A stretch of 64,000 nucleotides of DNA, from assembly GCA_040839025.1 (NCBI GenBank), contig JBFPJN010000001.1, forward strand, positions 682,001 through 746,000, written 5' to 3'. The DNA is from Alphaproteobacteria bacterium LSUCC0719 (GTDB taxonomy: Bacteria; Pseudomonadota; Alphaproteobacteria; Puniceispirillales; Puniceispirillaceae). Below are positions 18,740-29,168 of this stretch, piece by piece. Position numbers and translations under genes: made by a program. The notes beneath the pieces were generated by a model that saw nothing but the letters and a program-made list of their open reading frames with translations, did no database searches and was not told the DNA's origin. Within the stretch, counting starts at the first letter, position 1. Each line of letters starts with the position of its first letter.

Positions 18740-19744
18740 CTATTCTTTCCTCTGACTTGATTTGGCAATCAGGCGACGAAGCGCGGCACGTTCACGCCAG
18801 GCTTCACGTGCCTCTGTGGCCGGGAACCCGACAACTGTCATGTCATCGCCGACATCCTTGGTGACGCCGGACTGCCCCATGACAATCGCCCCCTTTCCTA
18901 TGGCAACCTGCGAGCTGACCCCCGCCTGTCCGGCCAGCATCGCGCCCTCGCCAATCCTCACACCACCGGCAAGTCCTACCTGTGCGGCCAGAACCGCGCG
19001 GTCGCCAAGCTGGCAGTTATGCGCAATGTGGACATGATTGTCGATCATCACCTGACATCCGATTGCCGTCACGCCAAGCGTGCCACGGTCAATCGCACAT
19101 CCAGCGCCGATGCGGCTTGCCTCGCCAATCGTCACAGTGCCGACATGAGGCAGATGAACCGGACCGTCGGGGGTAACTTCAAACCCAAAGCCGGGACCAC
19201 CAATCACGGTTGCCGCCCCGACAACTACGTTATCCCCAAGCACGCAATGCGACAGCACGGCATGGGCGTCAACGCGGCATTGTCGCCCAATCCTGACACC
19301 GGAATGGATCACCGCTCCCGGCGCGATGATCGAGCCATCACCAATTTCGACATCAACGCCAATGGTCGCGCCGGGTCCGATCTGGACGCCGGGCATCGCA
19401 CCGGATGGCTGATCAAGCCAATCATCCGGTCTGTCGGTGACAAGCGCGGCAAGTGCCTTGGCAAAATCACGCCGAGGTTTGTCCGACAGCAGGCAGACAC
19501 AGCTTTCCGGCAGTGCCGAAGACAGATCAGCTGTTGTGACCACAATGGCAGCGCCAAGCCGTGACATCACATCCGGCCCCATGTCATCGCCGAGAAATGT
19601 CAGATCACCCGCACCTGCCAGCTCGACAGGCGCGGCATTGGTGACCATGAGGTCACCATCACCTCGCACCTCGCAACCGACAAGCTGCGCCAGCTTGGAG
19701 GCCTGTTGCGCGGTCACAGAAAAGAAATGTGGATCAATGGCCAT
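18740..19744 (-). CDS. lpxD: UDP-3-O-acylglucosamine N-acyltransferase
   Basis: This roughly 334-residue protein has an N-terminal uridine-binding domain (about residues 1-100), a long hexapeptide-repeat beta-helix with the catalytic His region VHIAHNCQLGD, and a C-terminal helix. It adds the second 3-hydroxyacyl chain in lipid A synthesis. Two starts are possible. The ATG at 19756 overlaps the ompH stop (ATGA), while the ATG at 19744 has GAGGCG at better spacing and begins at the usual N-terminus. The second is used here. Confidence 0.95.
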   Translation of the reverse strand: MAIDPHFFSVTAQQASKLAQLVGCEVRGDGDLMVTNAAPVELAGAGDLTFLGDDMGPDVMSRLGAAIVVTTADLSSALPESCVCLLSDKPRRDFAKALAALVTDRPDDWLDQPSGAMPGVQIGPGATIGVDVEIGDGSIIAPGAVIHSGVRIGRQCRVDAHAVLSHCVLGDNVVVGAATVIGGPGFGFEVTPDGPVHLPHVGTVTIGEASRIGAGCAIDRGTLGVTAIGCQVMIDNHVHIAHNCQLGDRAVLAAQVGLAGGVRIGEGAMLAGQAGVSSQVAIGKGAIVMGQSGVTKDVGDDMTVVGFPATEAREAWRERAALRRLIAKSSQRKE

Positions 19745-19752
19745 GGAGCGCC

Positions 19753-20466
19753 TCATTCCTTCGTGACAGCAGGACTGACGGTCACTTCGATCCGGGCATT
19801 CTTTGTCCGCTCGTCCAACCGACGCAGAACCTCATCGGAAAGGTTGAGATCCGGCAGGAAGATCAACGCCGATTCACGAAACAGAACAAGGTCAAGCTGG
19901 CGTTCCTGTGCCAGGTCGGTGACAATCTGGATTGCCAGGCCGCGAAGCTTTGACTGCGCCTCCTGAAAGGCGACGTCAATGGCCTCACGCCGATATTGGA
20001 TCTCTTTCTGGATCTGCGTCACCGAGGCCTCGAAGTCGGCAAGCCGACGCGCAAATTCCGCTTCGTCAAGCTCTGCTCGCTTGGCCACGAGCTTGCGCTC
20101 AGCCTCCTGCAGAGCCGTCTCACGCGCGGCAAATTCACGCTGAAATTCGAGCCTCTGTTCATCAAGGAGTTCACGCACGCGCGCTGCACCGGCAGACGCT
20201 CTCAACACCCCGTCAAGATCAATCAGCCCAATCCGTGCGATCGCATTTCTGGCCGTATTATCGGCAACTGCGCGATCAACCGCCGCCGCGTTGGGCAGAT
20301 CCGCGCCAGACTGCCCCGGTTGCTGAGCAGACGCCGCGATAACATCGCCAAACGTCAGGCTCAGGACGAGGACAATACCCGTCAGGAAAGCAAGGAAACC
20401 ACCGGAAGACAAAGCGCTGTCAGAGCCTTGTGCCGATCGTGAACTGGAAGGTCCTTGTCTGGTCAT
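19753..20466 (-). CDS. OmpH/Skp-like periplasmic chaperone
   Basis: This roughly 237-residue protein has a signal sequence after a basic, serine-rich N-terminus (hydrophobic stretch GGFLAFLTGIVLVLSLTFG, then AASA). The mature part has the Skp layout: IGLIDLDGVLRASAGAARVREL, a long charged coiled coil of about 90 residues, and the C-terminal strand region DLVLFRESALIFLPD. Skp holds unfolded outer-membrane proteins on the way to BamA. The start at 20466 lies inside the end of bamA (47-base overlap). The low-complexity region before the signal peptide is unusual, and the true start is uncertain. Confidence 0.88.
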   Translation of the reverse strand: MTRQGPSSSRSAQGSDSALSSGGFLAFLTGIVLVLSLTFGDVIAASAQQPGQSGADLPNAAAVDRAVADNTARNAIARIGLIDLDGVLRASAGAARVRELLDEQRLEFQREFAARETALQEAERKLVAKRAELDEAEFARRLADFEASVTQIQKEIQYRREAIDVAFQEAQSKLRGLAIQIVTDLAQERQLDLVLFRESALIFLPDLNLSDEVLRRLDERTKNARIEVTVSPAVTKE

Positions 20467-22696
20467 AGCTCTTCTTTGTTGTGGGTTTCGCCCAGTAGAA
20501 AGACATCGGCCCAATGAACGTATCCCACAAAATGCCCGCTCCAACCGATGTTCTGACAGATGCGTCATTGGCACCTTTCACACCTGTGGGATAGTCGGTT
20601 CCCCACACTGATCCGAAGTCGGAAAAGACGGTCCATCGCATACTGAGATCCTGGCTGATGCCGGCCCGTGACACCACCTCGAACGTGCCGTTGAATACCT
20701 TGTTGCCACCAACAGCAGCATTGGATCCGTTGTCACGTGGTCCGATGCCGCTGCCATCGAAACCCCGAACGCGGCGTCCGCCAAGGAAGAAACGCTGCGA
20801 CTGTGTGACGTCTTCGCCAAGCCCCGTAACCTGACCAATCCGTCCCTTGGTACCAAGGAAAAAGGTATTGAACATGATCGGCCTGTAATACGCCCCGGAC
20901 AGGACAAGACGATGATATCGTGCATCACCACCGATACCGGCGAGTTCCTGGGCAACTTCAAATAGCGAGCCTTCCGAAGGATCGAATCTGTTGTCCAGCC
21001 TGTCCTGACCGAAGGTGTAGCTTGCCGCGGATTTCAGAATGTTCTTGCCGTTCTCGCCGGTAATGGATTGCGAAGTAGTTGATTTTTCATTGGTTTCCGA
21101 CTGCGAGATTTCATATCCAACCCGGTGGAAGTAATCATTCGCGGCAGCAAATCCGATTCCAAAATCAAAACCCCGCCGCGTGATGGAAAATGTATCTTCC
21201 TTGATCTCTTCGTTGAACACAGCCGCGCGCCCGGTCAGGTTGCGCCCGAAAAGATAGGGTTCGGACAGGCCAACGCGCACATTGGACCGGCTTGCCGACA
21301 CATCAAGGCTGAAATTGATGCCGCGTCCGGATCCGAGGAAGTTTCGTTCATCAAGACCAAGGGCGAAACTGGTCTGATCGAGGGAGGAATAGCCAAGCCC
21401 TATCGAGAATTCACCAGTTGATTGCTCTTCCACTGTGACCTCGGTGACTGTCTGCTCCTCGGAACTACCAACAAAGTTGCGGACAGATACATCAGAGAAG
21501 AAGCCGAGATTTCGGATGTTACGAATGGAGCGCTCAAGCTTCAGCTGGTTGAACGCATCACCTTCTACTAGCTCGAACTCACGACGAATAACGGAATCAA
21601 GCGTGCGGACATTGTTCACAATTTCAATTCGCTCGATGAAATTCTTCTGCGCCTTGCCAATCCGCACCTGAATATCCAGTGTCTGCGTCTCTGGATCTGT
21701 AATTACTTCAGGTTCAATATTCACAAAGGCGTAACCAAGCGCGCCAAGTTCGTTGGTGATATCGAGCAACCCCTGTTCCAGTGCCCGCACGTCGTACCAA
21801 CCGTCCCCTCCAAAATCAAAATTCTGGCGCAAGGCATCCAGATCCACATTTTCTATCTGACTTTCAATCGAGATGTCGCCGACCTTGTATCTGGCCCCTT
21901 CCTTCAGGACGAAGGATACTGCAAATCCGCGACGATCCGGCAAAAGACCACCCTGCGCACGCGATACGTCAATGTCGGCATAGCCCCTGGACAGGTAGAA
22001 CTGGCGCAACAGTCGGACATCATAGTCAAGCCGCGCCTCGTCATATTTATCCGAGGTCGCGAAAAAAGCCCACCAGTTGCTGACACGACTTGAAATCGCA
22101 CGCCGCAAGGCTGAATCGGAAAAGCGCTCATTTCCGTTGAAGGTAATGGAACTGATCTTGATCAGCGGGCCTTCCTTGACGACAAAGGCCAGATCAACGC
22201 GGTTGTCATCAAGCTCGATGATCTGCGGATCGACAACAGCGGCGTAACGGCCAGCCGCCTGATACACCTTCAGCAGTTTCTGGCTTGCCTCGACGGCAAG
22301 CCGGCGGGTGAACACACGCCGCGGCTGAATATCAATGATTTCAAGAAGTTTTTCGTCATCAAGAGCATCATTGCCCTCGATATTCACCCTGTTGATGATA
22401 GGATTTTCGACAACATCGATGCGCAGAACCGAACCATCGATATCAATATTGATGTCCGCGAACAGATCGGTCTCGTAAAGACGTTCCAACGCAATGCTCA
22501 GCGAACTGCGACTGACACTGTCACCGACACGGACCGGCAGATAGGACAGCACCGTACCGATGGCAACCCGCCGGTTTCCCGACACTGCAATTTCCTCGAC
22601 GCGGACCTGCTGGTCTGCGGATTGTGCGGTTACCGGCGATGTCGACCCCATTGCCAAAGCCAGCAATAACACAAGGATGAGCAGTGGTTTCGGCAT
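20420..22696 (-). CDS. bamA: Outer-membrane protein assembly factor BamA
   Basis: The protein has 758 residues. A cleavable signal peptide (MPKPLLILVLLLALAMG to VTAQS) precedes five POTRA domains (about residues 25-420; for example VRVEEIAVSGNRRV) and an Omp85 beta-barrel. The barrel contains the lid-loop motif VRGFDGSGIGPR. BamA folds barrel proteins into the outer membrane. The ATG at 22696 has GGGAGAAG upstream; an in-frame start at 22735 would precede the signal peptide. The C-terminus FTIGTRL ends in Leu instead of the common Phe or Trp. Confidence 0.96.
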   Translation of the reverse strand: MPKPLLILVLLLALAMGSTSPVTAQSADQQVRVEEIAVSGNRRVAIGTVLSYLPVRVGDSVSRSSLSIALERLYETDLFADINIDIDGSVLRIDVVENPIINRVNIEGNDALDDEKLLEIIDIQPRRVFTRRLAVEASQKLLKVYQAAGRYAAVVDPQIIELDDNRVDLAFVVKEGPLIKISSITFNGNERFSDSALRRAISSRVSNWWAFFATSDKYDEARLDYDVRLLRQFYLSRGYADIDVSRAQGGLLPDRRGFAVSFVLKEGARYKVGDISIESQIENVDLDALRQNFDFGGDGWYDVRALEQGLLDITNELGALGYAFVNIEPEVITDPETQTLDIQVRIGKAQKNFIERIEIVNNVRTLDSVIRREFELVEGDAFNQLKLERSIRNIRNLGFFSDVSVRNFVGSSEEQTVTEVTVEEQSTGEFSIGLGYSSLDQTSFALGLDERNFLGSGRGINFSLDVSASRSNVRVGLSEPYLFGRNLTGRAAVFNEEIKEDTFSITRRGFDFGIGFAAANDYFHRVGYEISQSETNEKSTTSQSITGENGKNILKSAASYTFGQDRLDNRFDPSEGSLFEVAQELAGIGGDARYHRLVLSGAYYRPIMFNTFFLGTKGRIGQVTGLGEDVTQSQRFFLGGRRVRGFDGSGIGPRDNGSNAAVGGNKVFNGTFEVVSRAGISQDLSMRWTVFSDFGSVWGTDYPTGVKGANDASVRTSVGAGILWDTFIGPMSFYWAKPTTKKSYDQTRTFQFTIGTRL

Positions 22697-22786
22697 GGCA
22701 GTCTTCTCCCGGTCTGTCAGCCAGACTATACCCATGCCGCCGAAGTTATCAAAGCGTGCATTTCAGACACAGCCTTCATCGCGTTC

Positions 22787-23872
22787 CTAGCCAATCAGCC
22801 GGGTGACATCGAACACAACAAGAACCACCGTCAATCCAAGTAGAATCGCAATCCCCCCGCGAAGCAGAACATTCTGGAGTTCAAGCGGGAGCGGTTTGCC
22901 AAAAAGTGCCTCGTAGAAGAAGAATACCAGATGCCCACCATCCAGCGCCGGGATCGGCATCAGATTGATCAGTCCCAGATTGATCGAAATGACCGCAGTC
23001 AGCAGGATAAAGGGAATGATCCCCTGCTGCAGCGCAGACCCCGAAATCTTGGCAATGCCAACCGGCCCCTGCACTTCACCTGCCTGCATCTTCCCGGTTC
23101 CAAGCCGGGCCAGCCCCCGCAGGATCATCACGGACATTCTGAACGCATCCGACGTCGCCGCGGCCAGGGCGCTGCCTGGAAGGAGACGTTCTCTGCTACC
23201 GCCCCCGGCTGATTTGACACCCAGCACCCCCATATAGAGCTGCATGGATTCATTGTATTGGGGTGTCGGTGTGACGGTGAAGTTCATTTCCCTGTCATCG
23301 CGCAAAACAGTGAATGCCAAGGGACGGCCGGGACTTTCCACGACAAGACCACGTAGATCGTTGAAATCGCGAACATTGATGCCATCAATGTCAGTAACGA
23401 GATCACCGGCCTGCAATCCAGCCTCGGCAGCAGCGCCATCCGGCAAAACCTCGCCGATCTGTGCCGGCAGGAAGATCTTGCCCGCCGTCATATACACCAT
23501 CGCAAACAGCACAATGCCAAGAATGAAATTGGCGACAGGCCCGGCGGCGACGATGCCTATGCGCCACCACAGACCTGCTCCGGCAAAGCTGCCAGGAACG
23601 GTAGCGGCGTCACTGTTGGCGCCTCCGGCCTCGCTTTCATCACCGCGCATGCGAACATAGCCGCCAAGAGGAATCGCCGCGATCCGCCAGCGCGTGCCTG
23701 TTTTTGATGATGTCCAGCCATAGATTTCGGGACCGAACCCAATCGAGAACACCTCGACAATTACCCCGGCGCGGCGCGCCATCCAGTAGTGACCAAGCTC
23801 GTGGAAGAACACCACCGGGGTCAACAGCAGCAGAAACCCGATGATCAGCTGTAGCGCACTCAGTTCTGGCAT
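22787..23872 (-). CDS. rseP: RseP-type site-2 intramembrane protease
   Basis: The protein has 361 residues. The zinc site H24-E-L-G-H28 lies in the first membrane helix, one PDZ domain follows (about residues 120-205, IGEVLPDGAAAEAGLQAGD), and the third zinc ligand is in LMPIPALDGGH near the C-terminus. RseP cuts membrane-anchored regulators such as anti-sigma factors in the envelope stress response. It has one PDZ domain where E. coli RseP has two. The gene lies between dxr and bamA, its usual place. Confidence 0.95.
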   Translation of the reverse strand: MPELSALQLIIGFLLLLTPVVFFHELGHYWMARRAGVIVEVFSIGFGPEIYGWTSSKTGTRWRIAAIPLGGYVRMRGDESEAGGANSDAATVPGSFAGAGLWWRIGIVAAGPVANFILGIVLFAMVYMTAGKIFLPAQIGEVLPDGAAAEAGLQAGDLVTDIDGINVRDFNDLRGLVVESPGRPLAFTVLRDDREMNFTVTPTPQYNESMQLYMGVLGVKSAGGGSRERLLPGSALAAATSDAFRMSVMILRGLARLGTGKMQAGEVQGPVGIAKISGSALQQGIIPFILLTAVISINLGLINLMPIPALDGGHLVFFFYEALFGKPLPLELQNVLLRGGIAILLGLTVVLVVFDVTRLIG

Positions 23873-23900
23873 GGTGGTAAATGTCTCCTGTTCCGTCTAT

Positions 23901-25154
23901 TCAGCTGTTACGCTCCACACAAGTGCGGGCAAGATCGCGCGCGCGCGCATCAATATCCAAGACCGCGGCAAGGCTTTCAAGATCCCCCGTCGGCGCTTGT
24001 TCAAGAACCCGGTCAACAATAGCAGCAATATCGGTAAATCCTATCTGACCGTCAAGAAACGCCTCAACTGCAATCTCGTTTGCCGCGTTCAGAACGGTCG
24101 GCATCACACCACCAGCGCGCAGTGCCTGTCTGGCAAGACGAAAACAGGGATATCGCCTGTCGTCCACGGCCGAGAAATCCAGCCGTCCCATCGCTGCCAG
24201 ATCCAATGGTTCGGGATACCAGTTCAACCTGTCAGGCCAACCAAGAGCATAGGATATCGGGGTTTTCATATCGGCCGTGCCAAGCTGGCCGACAACCGAG
24301 CCATCATTGAAATAGATCATCCCATGAATTGCCACCTGAGGATGGATCAACACATCGATCCGTTCACTGTCGATACCGAAAAGCCAGGCTGCCTCGATGA
24401 CCTCCAGCCCCTTGTTCATCATTGTGGCGCTATCAACAGAAATTTTTCGTCCCATCGACCAGTTGGGGTGCCGAACCGCCTGCGCCGGCGTGATCTCGGA
24501 AAACCTGTCCAGTGGCCATTCGCGAAACGGGCCACCTGATGCCGTCAGACAGATATGACGGATAATGTCCATATCTGCAGGCCCCGCGCCGTCTGTCGGA
24601 GCGCCGTGTGTCGAAACAGCGTGCCCCGCCCAGCCAAGCCAGCACTGAAAAATGGCACTATGCTCGCTGTCCACAGGCAGCAATCTGGCGCCATGCCGCG
24701 CTGCGGTACCGGTTACAAGCGCCCCTGCCGAAACAAGCGATTCCTTGTTCGCAAGCGCCACCGTCTGCCCGGATTCAAGGGCCGCCATTACCGATGGCAA
24801 TCCAGCCAGACCCACAATGCCCGCAACAACCACATCAACCTTTTCACGCGCCAGCGCTGTACAGGCCGCCTCGCCAACGACAATCTCGATGCCGGACCCT
24901 TTCAGGGCTGTTCGCAGGATTTCGATATTTTCATCGGATGCCAGCCCGACATATGCGGGCCGATGACGAAGGGCCTGTTCCGCCAGCAGCTCGGCACCGG
25001 AGCCAGCAACAAGCACATGCACATCAAACTTGTCCGGACAGCTTTCGACAAGAGCCAGGGTGCTGGTGCCGATGGACCCCGTGGATCCGAAGATTGAAAT
25101 TTTTTTCACCACGCCTGAAACCCTAACCGAACCCTGCGGATGGCAGCGCTGCAT
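23901..25154 (-). CDS. dxr: 1-deoxy-D-xylulose 5-phosphate reductoisomerase
   Basis: The NADPH loop ISIFGSTGSIGTSTL, the metal-site segment LPVDSEHSAIFQ and MMNKGLEVIEAAWL identify DXR, the committed enzyme of the non-mevalonate isoprenoid pathway. The frame gives 417 residues from the ATG at 25154, only 9 bases after the cdsA stop. The conserved domain begins about 16 residues later, at VKKISIFGS, so a GTG at 25112 or 25109 is an alternative start. Its neighbour uppS uses the isoprenoid product. Confidence 0.95.
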   Translation of the reverse strand: MQRCHPQGSVRVSGVVKKISIFGSTGSIGTSTLALVESCPDKFDVHVLVAGSGAELLAEQALRHRPAYVGLASDENIEILRTALKGSGIEIVVGEAACTALAREKVDVVVAGIVGLAGLPSVMAALESGQTVALANKESLVSAGALVTGTAARHGARLLPVDSEHSAIFQCWLGWAGHAVSTHGAPTDGAGPADMDIIRHICLTASGGPFREWPLDRFSEITPAQAVRHPNWSMGRKISVDSATMMNKGLEVIEAAWLFGIDSERIDVLIHPQVAIHGMIYFNDGSVVGQLGTADMKTPISYALGWPDRLNWYPEPLDLAAMGRLDFSAVDDRRYPCFRLARQALRAGGVMPTVLNAANEIAVEAFLDGQIGFTDIAAIVDRVLEQAPTGDLESLAAVLDIDARARDLARTCVERNS

Positions 25155-25163
25155 ACCACCTTG

Positions 25164-25949
25164 TCACACCATATAAAGGCACATCACAGGCAATGTAAGA
25201 AGATAGCCGTCAAATCGATCCAGAAACCCGCCATGCCCGGGAATGAGGGTGCCGCTGTCCTTTACCCCGAGATTGCGCTTCAGCGCTGATTCGAGCAAGT
25301 CACCACCCTGCGCAAGACCAGATATGATTACCGCCCCAACTACCAGTTCGACCCCTGAGAACGGCAAAAACGGCATGACCAGCAACGAGGCCAATATCGC
25401 GCCCAGCACGCCGCCAGCCGCCCCTGATCGGGTCTTGTTCGGAGATATCAGCGGCGCAAGTTTGGCACCGCCGACACGGCGCCCGACAAAATAGGCCGCA
25501 ATGTCACAGGCCGCCACCACAGCGGCAAGAGCCAACAGGGCGATATGTCCGTCTGTCAGACCAAGCAGTTCACGTGCCGCAAGGATACAGATGACCAATA
25601 TCGCTATGAACACCGCCGCCAGTCGATTTCGTGACGACATCCATACGAATGTGACAATCAGACCGCCAAACGCCAGAAATACAGGCAGAAGCGACATATT
25701 CGTCGCCATTTCCATAGGGCGGATCAGTGGTGTCGGCAGGGAGAAGAAAACAAAATCCAACATCAACACCAGGCGTACGGGCCATGGCAACGCCATCATC
25801 ACCGCAAACTCCCAGGCCATGACAAGCGCCAGCGGAACCAGCAACCACTGGGCAATGGACTGTGACAGGATGAATAGTGCGATAAGCGGAAGGAATAAAA
25901 GAGCGCCAAAAATACGGCGATGCGTTCCGGATGGTGAAGGTGCCACCAT
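25164..25949 (-). CDS. cdsA: Phosphatidate cytidylyltransferase
   Basis: This is a 261-residue protein with about seven membrane helices. The CDP-diglyceride synthetase signature is present near the C-terminus: SALKRNLGVKDSG followed by IPGHGGFLDRFD. The metal-binding D region before it (AACDIAAYFVGR) is also conserved. CdsA makes CDP-diacylglycerol from phosphatidate and CTP, the precursor of all phospholipids. It starts 7 bases after uppS. Confidence 0.95.
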   Translation of the reverse strand: MVAPSPSGTHRRIFGALLFLPLIALFILSQSIAQWLLVPLALVMAWEFAVMMALPWPVRLVLMLDFVFFSLPTPLIRPMEMATNMSLLPVFLAFGGLIVTFVWMSSRNRLAAVFIAILVICILAARELLGLTDGHIALLALAAVVAACDIAAYFVGRRVGGAKLAPLISPNKTRSGAAGGVLGAILASLLVMPFLPFSGVELVVGAVIISGLAQGGDLLESALKRNLGVKDSGTLIPGHGGFLDRFDGYLLTLPVMCLYMV

Positions 25950-25956
25950 GCCGATG

Positions 25957-26757
25957 TCAGACTGTGCGTCGTTTGTCGGACATCGGTGTCACGTTATCAG
26001 ACTTTTCACGACCCGCTTCAGCCGAAGCCACAGCATCTCCCCCAAAACGCCGCTCTCGCCCTGAAAACTCCTGGATCGCGGCGTCCAGATCGTCGGCTGT
26101 GAAGTCCGGCCATAATTTTGGCGAGAAAAGCAGTTCCGCGTAGGACAGATCCCACAACATGAAATTGGACAGACGCTGTTCACCTCCTGTACGGATCAGC
26201 AAATCGATTTCAGGAAGCGGTGACACCTCCATCCGGGATTTCAGAATATCCTCGGTAATATTGCCAGGATCAATAAGACCATTGGCTGCCTCTGTCGCAA
26301 GGCTGCGCGCCGCCGACACAATGTCCTGCCGACCACCGAAATCAAGCGCCAGAGACAGATTCAGCCCAGTGTTGGATGCGGTTTCCTGTTCGGCCCACTC
26401 GATCAGCTTGCCAAGGTGTGATGCGAGACGCGACCTGTTGCCGATCACCCGCAATTTCACATTTTCAGCATTCAGTTCACTTATATCATTTTCGAGGAAG
26501 CCACGAAGCAACCCCATCAGCCCGTCAACTTCGGGTCTTGGACGTGTCCAGTTCTCGCTTGAAAAGGCAAAGGCAGACAGCCACCGGACCCCCCGGTCAT
26601 GCGCATGTCTGGCAATGGTTTTGAGTGTGTTTGACCCCTGCTGATGACCACGCAACACCGCCACACCGCGCTGACGTGACCAGCGCCGGTTGCCATCCAT
26701 GATTATGGCCAGATGATGAGGTGGTGTCGGCATGGGTAATGAACACTCCGGTTTCAT
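25957..26757 (-). CDS. uppS: Undecaprenyl diphosphate synthase
   Basis: This is a cis-prenyltransferase of about 266 residues. It has HLAIIMDGNRRWSRQRG with the catalytic Asp, FAFSSENWTRP, and LLIRTGGEQRLSNFMLWD near the end. It makes the C55 lipid carrier for peptidoglycan and LPS. Start choice is open. The ATG at 26757 lies 20 bases after frr, while the ATG at 26733 has GGAG 12 bases upstream and is closer to the conserved domain. The larger form is given. Confidence 0.95.
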   Translation of the reverse strand: MKPECSLPMPTPPHHLAIIMDGNRRWSRQRGVAVLRGHQQGSNTLKTIARHAHDRGVRWLSAFAFSSENWTRPRPEVDGLMGLLRGFLENDISELNAENVKLRVIGNRSRLASHLGKLIEWAEQETASNTGLNLSLALDFGGRQDIVSAARSLATEAANGLIDPGNITEDILKSRMEVSPLPEIDLLIRTGGEQRLSNFMLWDLSYAELLFSPKLWPDFTADDLDAAIQEFSGRERRFGGDAVASAEAGREKSDNVTPMSDKRRTV

Positions 26758-26776
26758 TGGGCAGGTGGATTGGTCG

Positions 26777-27334
26777 TCAGACCTGGGTGATTTCCTTTTC
26801 TTTATTGGCCAAGGCCTCGTCAATCAGCTTCACATGATCGTCTGTCAGCTTCTGGATGTCGGTCTCGAGATCGTGGCGTTCATCTTCGGAAATCAGACTG
26901 TCCTTTTCCATTTTCCGCGCTGCCTCAATGCCATCTCTTCTGACATTGCGAACCGATACACGGGCGGCTTCGGCATAACGACCGGCAACCTTTACCATGT
27001 CACGGCGGCGTTCTTCGGACAGATCGGGGATCGGCACGCGGATCAATGTACCTTCAGCCATCGGGTTGAGACCGAGATCCGATTCCCGAATGGCCTTTTC
27101 CACCGATGCCGTCAACGACGCATCCCACACTGTTACTGTCAGCAGACGTGGTTCCGGGGCGGAGATATTGCCAACCTGGGTAATCGGCATCTTTGATCCA
27201 TACGCATCAACCATGATCGGCTCGAGCATGCCGGTCGATGCCCGGCCAGCCCGCAATCCCATGAATTCGGTTTTCAGACTGCTCAGGCTGCCGTCCATAC
27301 GGCGCTTAATATCATCAAGATCGACCTCGGCCAT
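26777..27334 (-). CDS. frr: Ribosome recycling factor
   Basis: The protein has 185 residues, the standard RRF length. The N-terminal helix (RRMDGSLSSLKTEFMGLRAGRA), the beta domain with PEPRLLTVTVWD, and the long C-terminal helices (DLSEERRRDMVKVAGRYAE, then RNVRRD) are all present. RRF splits post-termination ribosomes with EF-G. The ATG at 27334 has GGAG 9 bases upstream; an in-frame start at 27367 adds 11 unconserved residues. It follows pyrH, as in most bacteria. Confidence 0.97.
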   Translation of the reverse strand: MAEVDLDDIKRRMDGSLSSLKTEFMGLRAGRASTGMLEPIMVDAYGSKMPITQVGNISAPEPRLLTVTVWDASLTASVEKAIRESDLGLNPMAEGTLIRVPIPDLSEERRRDMVKVAGRYAEAARVSVRNVRRDGIEAARKMEKDSLISEDERHDLETDIQKLTDDHVKLIDEALANKEKEITQV

Positions 27335-27420
27335 CTGCCATTCTCCGTTCGCTATCTTCATCGGCACCGCACATCATGTGCATAACGAGCATGATTGTGA
27401 AGCGCCAAGACTAAACAAGT

Positions 27421-28161
27421 CTAACTCACAATGGTGAATTTTCCCTTGTGTTGCAGGACGCGTTCAAAACCGCCGCTGTCTTCAATCGAGAACACAAGTA
27501 TGGGGATGTTATTCTCACGCGCCAGAGATACGGCCGACGCATCCATTACCCGCAGGTCTTCGGAAAGCACCTGCAGATAGGACAGGCTGTCATAACGGAC
27601 AGCATCAGGCTCCTTTTCAGGATCGGCAGAATATACGCCATCAACCCGCGTGCCTTTCAGCAGCGCCGCACACCCCATCTCCGAGGCCCGCAGCGCCGCC
27701 GCTGTATCCGTGGTAAAGAAGGGATTACCTGTTCCGGCCGCAAAGATGACCACACGCCCCTTTTCGAGGTGGCGCATCGCCCGCCGCCGAATATAGGGCT
27801 CGCAAACGGCGCTGATCGGCAGGGCCGACATGACCCGCGTCGGCACGCCGAGTGTTTCCAGCGCATTCTGCATGGCCAGCGCATTCATCACGGTGGCCAG
27901 CATTCCCATATAGTCCCCGGTGGCCCGCTCCATCCCCGCAGCGGCGGCGGACATGCCCCGAAAGATATTGCCACCACCGATGACAAGACAGGTTTCCACG
28001 CCTGACTCGATGACGTCCCTTACCTCGCGGGCAACGGTGGCAACCATCTCCGGGTCAATCCCATAGGACTGGCTGCCCATCAGGGATTCACCCGAAATTT
28101 TCAGTAGAACTCGCGGATACAGATATTGTGATCCGCCGCTGTTGTCATCACCGTCTGTCAT
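27421..28161 (-). CDS. pyrH: Uridylate kinase
   Basis: The protein has 246 residues of the amino-acid-kinase fold. [13 protein letters not shown] carries the phosphate-binding lysine, [12 protein letters not shown] is the nucleotide loop, and [17 protein letters not shown] and [15 protein letters not shown] are family blocks. PyrH phosphorylates UMP to UDP and is distinct from the eukaryotic enzyme. It lies between tsf and frr in the conserved rpsB-tsf-pyrH-frr order. Confidence 0.97.
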   Translation of the reverse strand: MTDGDDNSGGSQYLYPRVLLKISGESLMGSQSYGIDPEMVATVAREVRDVIESGVETCLVIGGGNIFRGMSAAAAGMERATGDYMGMLATVMNALAMQNALETLGVPTRVMSALPISAVCEPYIRRRAMRHLEKGRVVIFAAGTGNPFFTTDTAAALRASEMGCAALLKGTRVDGVYSADPEKEPDAVRYDSLSYLQVLSEDLRVMDASAVSLARENNIPILVFSIEDSGGFERVLQHKGKFTIVS

Positions 28162-28196
28162 GTCAATCTCCGGGTGAACGCCAGGACACTACCGGA

Positions 28197-29114
28197 TCAG
28201 GACAGCTGCGCTGCCACCTCGGCCGCAAAGTCCGTTTCTTCCTTCTCGATGCCCTCGCCAAGATTAAAGCGGACGAAACCTGTCAACGCAATCTCTGCGC
28301 CGGTTTCCTTTCCTGCATTGGCAACAACATCGGCAATCCGTGTTTCGCCGTCGATCACCGAGGTCTGCTCAAGAAGAACCACTTCCTGATAATACTTCTT
28401 CATCCGGCCCTCGACCATCTTCTCGGCGATCTCCTGCGGCTTGCCGGATGCTTTTGCCTGTTCGATCAGAACATCGCGCTCACGCTGAACCGCGTCGGCA
28501 TCAAGATCCTCAACCGAAAGGCTGGCTGGCGATGTCGCTGCAATATGCATGGCGACTTGCTTGCCAAGACCTTCAAGCGCATCCGCACCGGCACTCGACT
28601 CAAGCGCGACCAGAACGCCAATACGTCCAAGGCCCGGCGCCGTTGAATTGTGCATGTAGGGAACAACTGTGCCCGAACCGACCGAAAGCTTGGCCATCCG
28701 ACGAAGCGACATGTTCTCGCCAATGGTGGCGATCTTGTTTGTCAGTTCTTCTGCAACATTGCGGCCTGTCTCGGGGTAGTCGACCGCTGCCAGCGCATCC
28801 AGATCATCAACATCAAGCGACAGCTTTGCCAATGTTGCGGCGAATTCCTGGAATTCGGTATTGCGGGCAACAAAGTCGGTCTCGGCATTGAGTTCGATAA
28901 CCGCGCCCCTGGTGCCGTCCACGCAGAAGGCGACAAGTCCTTCCGAGGCCACACGCCCGGATTTCTTGGCGGCTGTTGCCAGACCCTTGGTGCGAAGCCA
29001 GTCAATCGCCGCCTCCATATCGCCATTGGTCTCGGCAAGTGCCTTTTTGCAATCCATCATGCCGGCGCCGGATTTTTCGCGAAGTTCCTTAACAAGTGCA
29101 GCTGTCACGCTCAT
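28197..29114 (-). CDS. tsf: Translation elongation factor Ts
   Basis: The protein has 305 residues. The N-terminal UBA-like domain ([19 protein letters not shown]) is followed by the core with [10 protein letters not shown], the segment that contacts EF-Tu. Of three successive ATG codons (29120, 29117, 29114), the last has the best spacing to AGGA. EF-Ts regenerates EF-Tu-GTP. A strong hairpin separates it from the upstream rpsB. Confidence 0.97.
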   Translation of the reverse strand: MSVTAALVKELREKSGAGMMDCKKALAETNGDMEAAIDWLRTKGLATAAKKSGRVASEGLVAFCVDGTRGAVIELNAETDFVARNTEFQEFAATLAKLSLDVDDLDALAAVDYPETGRNVAEELTNKIATIGENMSLRRMAKLSVGSGTVVPYMHNSTAPGLGRIGVLVALESSAGADALEGLGKQVAMHIAATSPASLSVEDLDADAVQRERDVLIEQAKASGKPQEIAEKMVEGRMKKYYQEVVLLEQTSVIDGETRIADVVANAGKETGAEIALTGFVRFNLGEGIEKEETDFAAEVAAQLS

Positions 29115-29168
29115 CATCATGTTCCTGTGTTGAATGGTGTTGATTTCGATATGGTCTTCACATACCAA